From Prinia subflava (Eukaryota > Chordata > Aves > Passeriformes > Cisticolidae): a stretch of 64,000 nt of DNA. Of this stretch, positions 59,189-64,000 are shown piece after piece. The notes under the pieces are model-generated. The model saw only the letters and a list, made by a program, of their open reading frames with translations. It ran no database searches and was not told the origin of the DNA. A program made the translations under genes and the position numbers. Every line of letters starts with the position of its first letter. Within the stretch, counting starts at the first letter, position 1. Location: NCBI RefSeq assembly GCF_021018805.1, contig NW_026960607.1:1304501-1368500 (forward strand), read 5' to 3'.

Positions 59189-59913
59189 TGTTATAAATGC
59201 CAGGACAATTTATTACCAAATTCAATAATTTGGTTTACTAAAGTTCAAATCACAAAATTTGGAATCAAATTACAGAATTTTAAGTAATAAATAAACAAAA
59301 CCCCACAAACAGCGACACTTACTTGACAGAATTTCTCCCGGGAAAAAATGAGTCAAGGGTGACCTAGAGACACGGACCCTGGCAGTCGGAGTCTCTAGCT
59401 GGGTTCACACCTTGCCCACCTAGAGGCTTAACTTAAATACCCTTAATTTCACCCTCGGCAGCCTTTCTCCCATTGTTTCCACTAAGCACCGGCCATTAAC
59501 TTTGTTTATACTAAATCCCGAAAGGGTCCCCTGGCCCATTCAAATGCTAATGTCCAGAGTTAGTCCTTGCTTTGAGTAATTTAACCGTCGTAGAAGTGTG
59601 TGATGATTCCTCTGTACGTAGCATTTGATCAGTGGGAGTCCCTGCTTTGCCTCTTGCACGTAGCATTCGACTGGTGTAAGTCCTGGTAATTTTCGCTGCA
59701 CGTAGGCAGGGGTAGGTTGGTCCGTGTTCATTGTCTCATCAGTGCCTCGTGTTCTCACCTTCTATTTTTGGACCAGGGAGATCAGGAGAGGTGCTTTACA
59801 GAAGTCCGTGAAACGTGTGGGTTGAGCAGACACACATACCTTTTTACAATATATTACAGTTTCCAGTCTATAATTATTTATAGAACATGAATTAAATAAC
59901 CCTGTTTTCCACA
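59189..59913 (-). repeat. 5' LTR of copy 2
   Basis: 725 bp, minus strand from tgtggaaaacaggg to gcatttataaca. TATA-like ttaaata (plus reading) at 59433-59439 and aataaa on the minus strand at 59209-59214. U3 has three cores tgYacgtag starting at 59613, 59655 and 59697, exactly 42 bp apart. Confidence 0.9.
59613..59738 (-). repeat. 42-bp U3 repeats of copy 2
   Basis: Three imperfect tandem units of 42 bp. Units 1 and 2 share acgtagcatt and an agtcc block, and unit 3 keeps mainly tgcacgtag. Such U3 repeats are usually enhancers. The factor is unknown, though the cacgt core is like an E-box half or bZIP site. Confidence 0.65.
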
Positions 59914-60311
59914 GTTACTATCTTAAATCATACCTATACTTTACCCTGAGTTTTACTTGATTTGGTTAAGACAATGTTTCCCAATTATTTTCTGGGCTGG
60001 AGTCACACTCAATTCAGTTAAAACAATAGTATGATGCTAGTTGCAGTAAGCTGATGTTTGTTCCAAGGCCAGGCTGCGTCAGGTTTCAGGCTGTGCATCT
60101 TCTAGCTCCCCACCATCCGCAATTAGCCACTTGCCATGCAGAAATTATTTTTAACCCTCCACTATCACATTCACAGGTGATGTCCCTCTGAGGAAAATGG
60201 GTGCTGGAGTAGGATGGATGGAGCAGGAGAGAACAATATCTCCCAACTGGTTTCAACAGATGAAAATAGAATACACATTTTTGGTTACATTTTTCAACCC
60301 AAGACAATAAG

Positions 60312-60687
60312 GCACGCTAAAAGTAATGACATATCAGATGCTTTTATACACAAAATTATTCTAAAATAGTGCCCTCAGTTAACGTGAAGGCAGGGGGGAG
60401 GAAGGAAAGAGGAGGATGAGAACACCCAAACTTCAAGAATTTCTATTTCAAGAGAGTAATTCATTTAGAGGCTCCTATTAACATTGCAAAATTCATTACA
60501 CACAGGCTAGATACACTAAGGAAAAAACACCATGTAAAACTACCCAAAATATCTGGCTCAGATACAAACTGATTTATAATTAGATCTCAGTGATAGTGAA
60601 ACTATTTTCTCTGGCATCAGAGGCAGTGCTTTCATAAGAAATTCAATACTTTCTGTTTTCTATTTTAAAAATGGTCCAATCAAGTCC
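60312..60687. other. Unique DNA, no gene seen
   Basis: Short AT-rich stretch between the nest and the inverted-repeat element. Nothing recognised. Confidence 0.5.
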
Positions 60688-61289
60688 GTATTGGGTTTGC
60701 ATGGCCAAGCTTTGGTAGCAGAGGAGCTACAGGGCTGCCTTCTGTCAGAAGCTACCAGAAGCTTCCTCCATGTCCAGCAGAACCAGTCCCTGGCAGCTCC
60801 AAAGACAGACATGTCACTGACCAAGGCCGAGCCAATTAGAGATGGTGCTAAGGCCTCTGTGATAACAGACTGGCTGCCTCCTGGGCTGCTGGTGGATTTC
60901 TGCTTCCCCATGGTCCTGCAGGGGCTGCAGGGGCACGGCTGCTTCATCATAGGCTGCAGAGGAATCTCAACTCTGGCGCCTGAAGCATCTCCTGCCCCTC
61001 CTTCTCTACCAACTTTGGTAGCTGCAGTATTTTTTCTCTCACACTTTGTCACCCCACTCTTGTCTGGCTGCAATTACATCTGTGCAATAACTTTCTTTTC
61101 CTTCTTAAATCTGTTATCACAGAGGTGCTACTTTCAATTCGTGACTGGCTCAGCCTTGGCCAGCAGTGGATCTGTCCTGGATCTGGCTGACATTGGCTCT
61201 GCTGGACATGGAAGAAGATTCTGGCAGCTTCTCACAGAAGGCACCCCTGTAGCATCCTGCTACCTAAACCCAGCCATGAACACCAATAC
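60688..61289. repeat. Inverted-repeat (foldback) element
   Basis: The left arm begins gtattgggtttgcatggc and runs to about 60866. The reverse complement of the right end (61289 backwards) begins gtattggtgttcatggc, and its arm reaches to about 61100. Matching internal blocks include tccatgtccagcagaaccag with its right-arm partner, and gcctctgtgataac at about 60859-60872 with gttatcacagagg at about 61108-61120. The centre, about 230 bp, has tggcgcctgaagcatctcct. This is a diverged avian dispersed repeat. The family was not identified, and both an LTR-derived palindrome and a nonautonomous DNA transposon are possible. The 209-codon frame through it is not a gene. Confidence 0.75.
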
Positions 61290-63110
61290 AACATATAAAA
61301 GCAAAACAAAAACAAAATAAAGGTTTGGATATGCCATTAAAAGGTTTCCAAGAAGTATAGGCTTAAGAAACATCTGCTAGCTCAGCTAACCCATTTTCCA
61401 TTTTCTACTGTGTCTCCCTTCATTTTAGGGTAAAACAATAAACTATCTTCAGCTAGAATACTATTCCTGCAAAACAGAAATCTTAAAACATTGAACATCT
61501 ATAATAAAACTAAAGTGCTAAGTCTACATTAGACCTGAAATTGCAATTTTCAAGAGCTCCTAGCTTGTTTTTTCAACATGCAGAAAAAAATTTCATCCAT
61601 TCTTGTTCTTAACCATATTTTCAAGAGATACACAACCTATCCACAGCTCAGTTCTACTATTATGATAGAGCATCACACAGTGTCATTTTATACCAGGAGT
61701 TGAGATCATGAGTTTTCACTTAAATGCTTAATTGGAAGCTCCATCACTGTGAGGGAAGTGTGTTGGCTTAAGAGAGAGTTATTTACTAAGTGAAGTCTGG
61801 AAACAAACACTTTGTTCATTTGAGTAGGGCTCTTTAGAGCAATTTTTTATTTTCAGTAACATAAAGGAGTGTACTCCATGAGTAATTCATTCTCACAGCT
61901 GTAGATTTATAGCTATCTCAGTTTATTATCCTGTTAATAAGATCACTGCAGCAACGGTCAATGTTTTATTGGAATTGGGCAGGCCTTCTCAGTGATATAT
62001 ACATCCCCATAATATCATCCCTACTTCATTCAGCTGGCCTCTCAAAGGAGAAGTCATTCTCAGAAAAAGTTCAGGAATATTTCCTTAGTAGCTTATTGTC
62101 AAGGTATAGTCATAAGACTTGATGAGTACATTTAAAACAAAACTATGGATATTGTGTTCACAGATATCATCCCCTATAGAGTGTTTCTGTCAACATTCTA
62201 TGTCACATTCTGACTTAGAAGGTAACAGTGTTTTGTCACATTTCAGTATTCTTTATTTTAAAAAATCATATAATTAAATATAGCTTTTAAAATACTTATG
62301 GAAAACATATACCTAGACACATACCTAGACTACTGAAACAACTAAATAATCCCCCTTGCCTTTAAAGTAGGGACTGTTCTGAAAAACTCTGCTGCTTAGA
62401 TGTATGACATTCACTCATTACTACAATATTCATACACAACAAATGTGTATGAAATACACATTTCGTTTACCAGAGGCCTGACTGAAGCAAATCTGTCTCA
62501 CCTGGTCTGTCCTCAACACTGGGCACTAAAAAGCTCAAGAATGTGATCATGGAATCCAAGAGAAGTAGTTCTTGAACAACAAACAGAAAAGAAGCCCACT
62601 GTTGTTAGATTTTTCCCTTGCCATTTTCCAGTATTTGAATATTTTGTGGTCAAAGCTTGGCCTCCAAGACTTTTGAAATGGTAAGTTTCACTTCCATTAA
62701 TCTATTTAAAAAAATGCTGTGTTAATAGTTTCATTAAATTACATTAACCATATGTACAGTGAATGGAGACATCAAAACACTAACAGAAAATGACATAAGA
62801 GATTTTTACTTGCCTTTTTCAACACTGTGTTTCGTTAAAGCCACATTTTCATTTTACAGACCATACTTGATATGGTAGTAAGCATCTATATACTGCCCTT
62901 AAGTCCATTCCTTCCTTGCCAATTCCATCAAACTGTTCAAGGAAATATGCAATGTAAGCAAGGTATATTAAGTTATTAAGTTTCATCTTGCCAGGCAAAG
63001 CCCTTTCTCACAGGTGTAGACGTATGTTGAAAGGAAGAAACAAGATTGTCTTGGAACTATTCCTTATCTCATGCAGCCAGAGCTACATTTAAGATGATTT
63101 TGAAAGTATT

Positions 63111-63113
<3 letters not shown>
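61290..63113. other. Unique AT-rich DNA, no gene seen
   Basis: No exon, repeat or RNA gene recognised. Confidence 0.45.

Positions 63114-63152
<39 letters not shown>
63114..63152. repeat. Poly(A) run, 39 bases
   Basis: Uninterrupted A run. No retrogene or SINE body was recognised upstream and no flanking duplication was found. Confidence 0.95.
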
Positions 63153-63155
<3 letters not shown>

Positions 63156-63487
63156 TCTAAAATCAACTTTGTGGATTACTTGCACATCATGATAAACCAC
63201 AGTAGAGGTTTTCTTAAAATAATTCTTTGAGGGGACAAAACTGAGGTTGGCTAATGCTTGAGCACCTGCTGCTTCTCTTGCAGTCAATAACTGCAGGTGT
63301 CAGTGTAGTCCTAGCAACAGCAGATGCTGACTTCTCCATAAGAAGCCACAAATGAAGCAAAGCTGAATAGGCCAAAGCCAAAAACTGACTACAGGTTTAA
63401 TTCTTCCTTTATGTGACTCCAGTAATAGCAGAAGTTCTCAAACAGACATGTAAGTATGGGAGTATCAGTAGTCCTGACTAGCAAGAG
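63153..63487. other. Unique DNA between poly(A) run and LTR-like element
   Basis: About 330 bases with no recognised coding or repeat feature. Confidence 0.45.
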
Positions 63488-63785
63488 TGTTGCCCGGAAC
63501 GCAATAATCAACCACACAGAGGCAGAGGTCTTCAGTGAAAGCTGCTCCCCACCGAGAAAAAGAGGGGCCAGCCTGTTTATTTCTTTCCTTTTATAATTTT
63601 GTGGTTCTGAAAGCACATTGGCTCTTGGGGTTACTACCCCTTCACCCCACTGGCTATGCCAGCTGTCAACCAACATTGTTTTCAGGCTGGAAATATGTAA
63701 GCAAAGGACAGTGAACAAAAACAAGAAAGGTTGTTTATGTTCCAAAGCGTGAGAAAGTGAAAGACTGAACCTTAATATCGCAACA
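63488..63785 (-). mobile_element. Small solo LTR-like element, minus strand
   Basis: 298 bp with TG...CA ends on both strands (plus reading tgttgcccgg to atcgcaaca). On the minus strand, attataaaagg lies just before gaaataaacagg, so TATA and poly(A) signal are close together, as in short beta/alpha-type LTRs. A U5-like end (ctgcctctgtgtggttgatt) follows. No matching target duplication was found, so the ends are tentative. Confidence 0.5.
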
Positions 63786-63937
63786 GTAGCTACAGAACTG
63801 ACTCCATCTTACAAGTAAGTAGAAGGCTTTAAAAAATCTCAGAAAAACCAGGGCAACATCTCACCCTTTTTAACTTTACAAAAAGAAAAACAGAAAAAAG
63901 AAAAATGAACAAATTTACAAAAGGCATTTATACAAAT

Positions 63938-64000
63938 TCAACCATTTTCTGTGGAGGAATCATCAGAGTGACCACTTGCATCATCAGCATCTGAGTCATC
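63938..64000 (-). CDS. Possible last coding exon end of a host gene
   Basis: Reading the minus strand from the window edge gives an acidic, serine-rich tail (DDSDADDASGHSDDSSTENG) and then TGA at 63938-63940. A U-rich, 3' UTR-like stretch follows. Such tails are common protein C-termini. Only 20 codons are inside the window and a second frame is open as well, so this could be chance. I do not recognise the gene. Confidence 0.3.
   Translation of the reverse strand, partial: DDSDADDASGHSDDSSTENG

Larger units (their letters stand above)
47067..59913 (-). mobile_element. Defective class I provirus, copy 2, carrying an inner provirus
   Basis: Minus-strand provirus with 5' LTR 59189-59913 and 3' LTR 47067-53865, the latter interrupted by another provirus. 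The 5-bp duplication gttac is at 47062-47066 and 59914-59918. The internal part (53866-59188) holds a primer site, gag 5' end, unrecognised insert, integrase C-terminal remnant and an open env-position frame. It belongs to the same family as 24713-31694, with a longer U3. Capsid, protease, reverse transcriptase, RNase H and the integrase core are missing. Confidence 0.88.
46868..59973 (-). mobile_element. Small LTR nested in the outer LTR, itself split
   Basis: On the minus strand the sequence reads tataaaatcacaaagc (46994-47009), then tctaataaaaaactgc (46914-46929), then a U5-like end near tacgctgaca (46868). The start would be tgtcttaacc at 59973, giving about 254 bp once the provirus is removed. 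TATA and poly(A) spacing are as in short beta- or alpha-retroviral LTRs. I could not find its target duplication, so the bounds are tentative. Confidence 0.45.
46354..60306 (-). mobile_element. Outermost LTR of the nest (ERVL-like), split by later insertions
   Basis: The left part starts at 46354 with tgtcttggtttggaaagaca and the right part ends at 60306 with ttcaacccaagaca. The perfect 5-bp duplication ataag lies at 46349-46353 and 60307-60311, almost 14 kb apart. If the inserted elements are taken out (46868-59973), about 847 bp remain, close to the 812 bp of the related solo LTR at 42598. So this is one solo LTR interrupted by everything between. Confidence 0.75.

Noticed and set aside
60691..61320. 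209-codon open frame on the plus strand, plus an overlapping 137-codon minus frame
   Set aside because: Both lie inside the inverted-repeat element, and the frame reads through both arms. No domain is recognised.
63114..63152. Tail of a SINE or processed gene
   Set aside because: No recognisable retrogene, SINE head or target duplication beside the A run.

Overview
The window is animal, almost certainly bird, nuclear DNA. The sequence is AT-rich and almost gene-free. It carries CR1 LINE fragments with the typical avian 3' ends (1-482, 2230-2642, 14160-14325, 38703-39235) and several families of long terminal repeats (LTRs) of endogenous retroviruses. A songbird is plausible from the LTR types but is not proven. 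No bacterial or phage signal, rRNA, tRNA gene or CRISPR array is seen. The only hint of a host gene is a possible terminal exon on the minus strand at the right edge (63938-64000).

Layout: 1-24.7 kb is mostly unique AT-rich DNA with CR1 pieces, two solo LTRs of one ERVL-like family with perfect 5-bp target duplications (3756-5066 and 6857-8061), and a small LTR-like element (11450-11781). 24713-31694 is a plus-strand class I (gammaretrovirus-like) provirus, here called copy 1, badly deleted inside but with two 676-bp LTRs that differ at five sites only. 31.7-42.6 kb is unique except for one CR1. 42598-43409 is another solo LTR.

46354-60306 is a nest of elements. An LTR with a 5-bp duplication (ataag) holds what looks like a small second LTR, which holds a minus-strand class I provirus (copy 2, 47067-59913, duplication gttac). 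The 3' LTR of copy 2 holds a betaretrovirus-like provirus (47487-53550, duplication tgtgat). The innermost element has LTRs identical by eye, intact gag and dUTPase-protease frames, a long pol, both -1 frameshift sites and a tRNA-Met primer site. It lacks the integrase C-terminal domain and nearly all of env.

60688-61289 is a roughly 600-bp element whose two halves are inverted copies. The rest to 64000 is unique DNA with a 39-base poly(A) run and one minus-strand LTR-like element.

The two class I copies share an architecture: a gag 5' end, then a 1.7-2.4 kb insert I do not recognise, then an integrase C-terminal remnant, then a small env-position membrane protein. This suggests one defective family. 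Copy 1 shows repeated TGG-to-TAG changes and G-to-A-only LTR differences, which looks like cytidine-deaminase editing.
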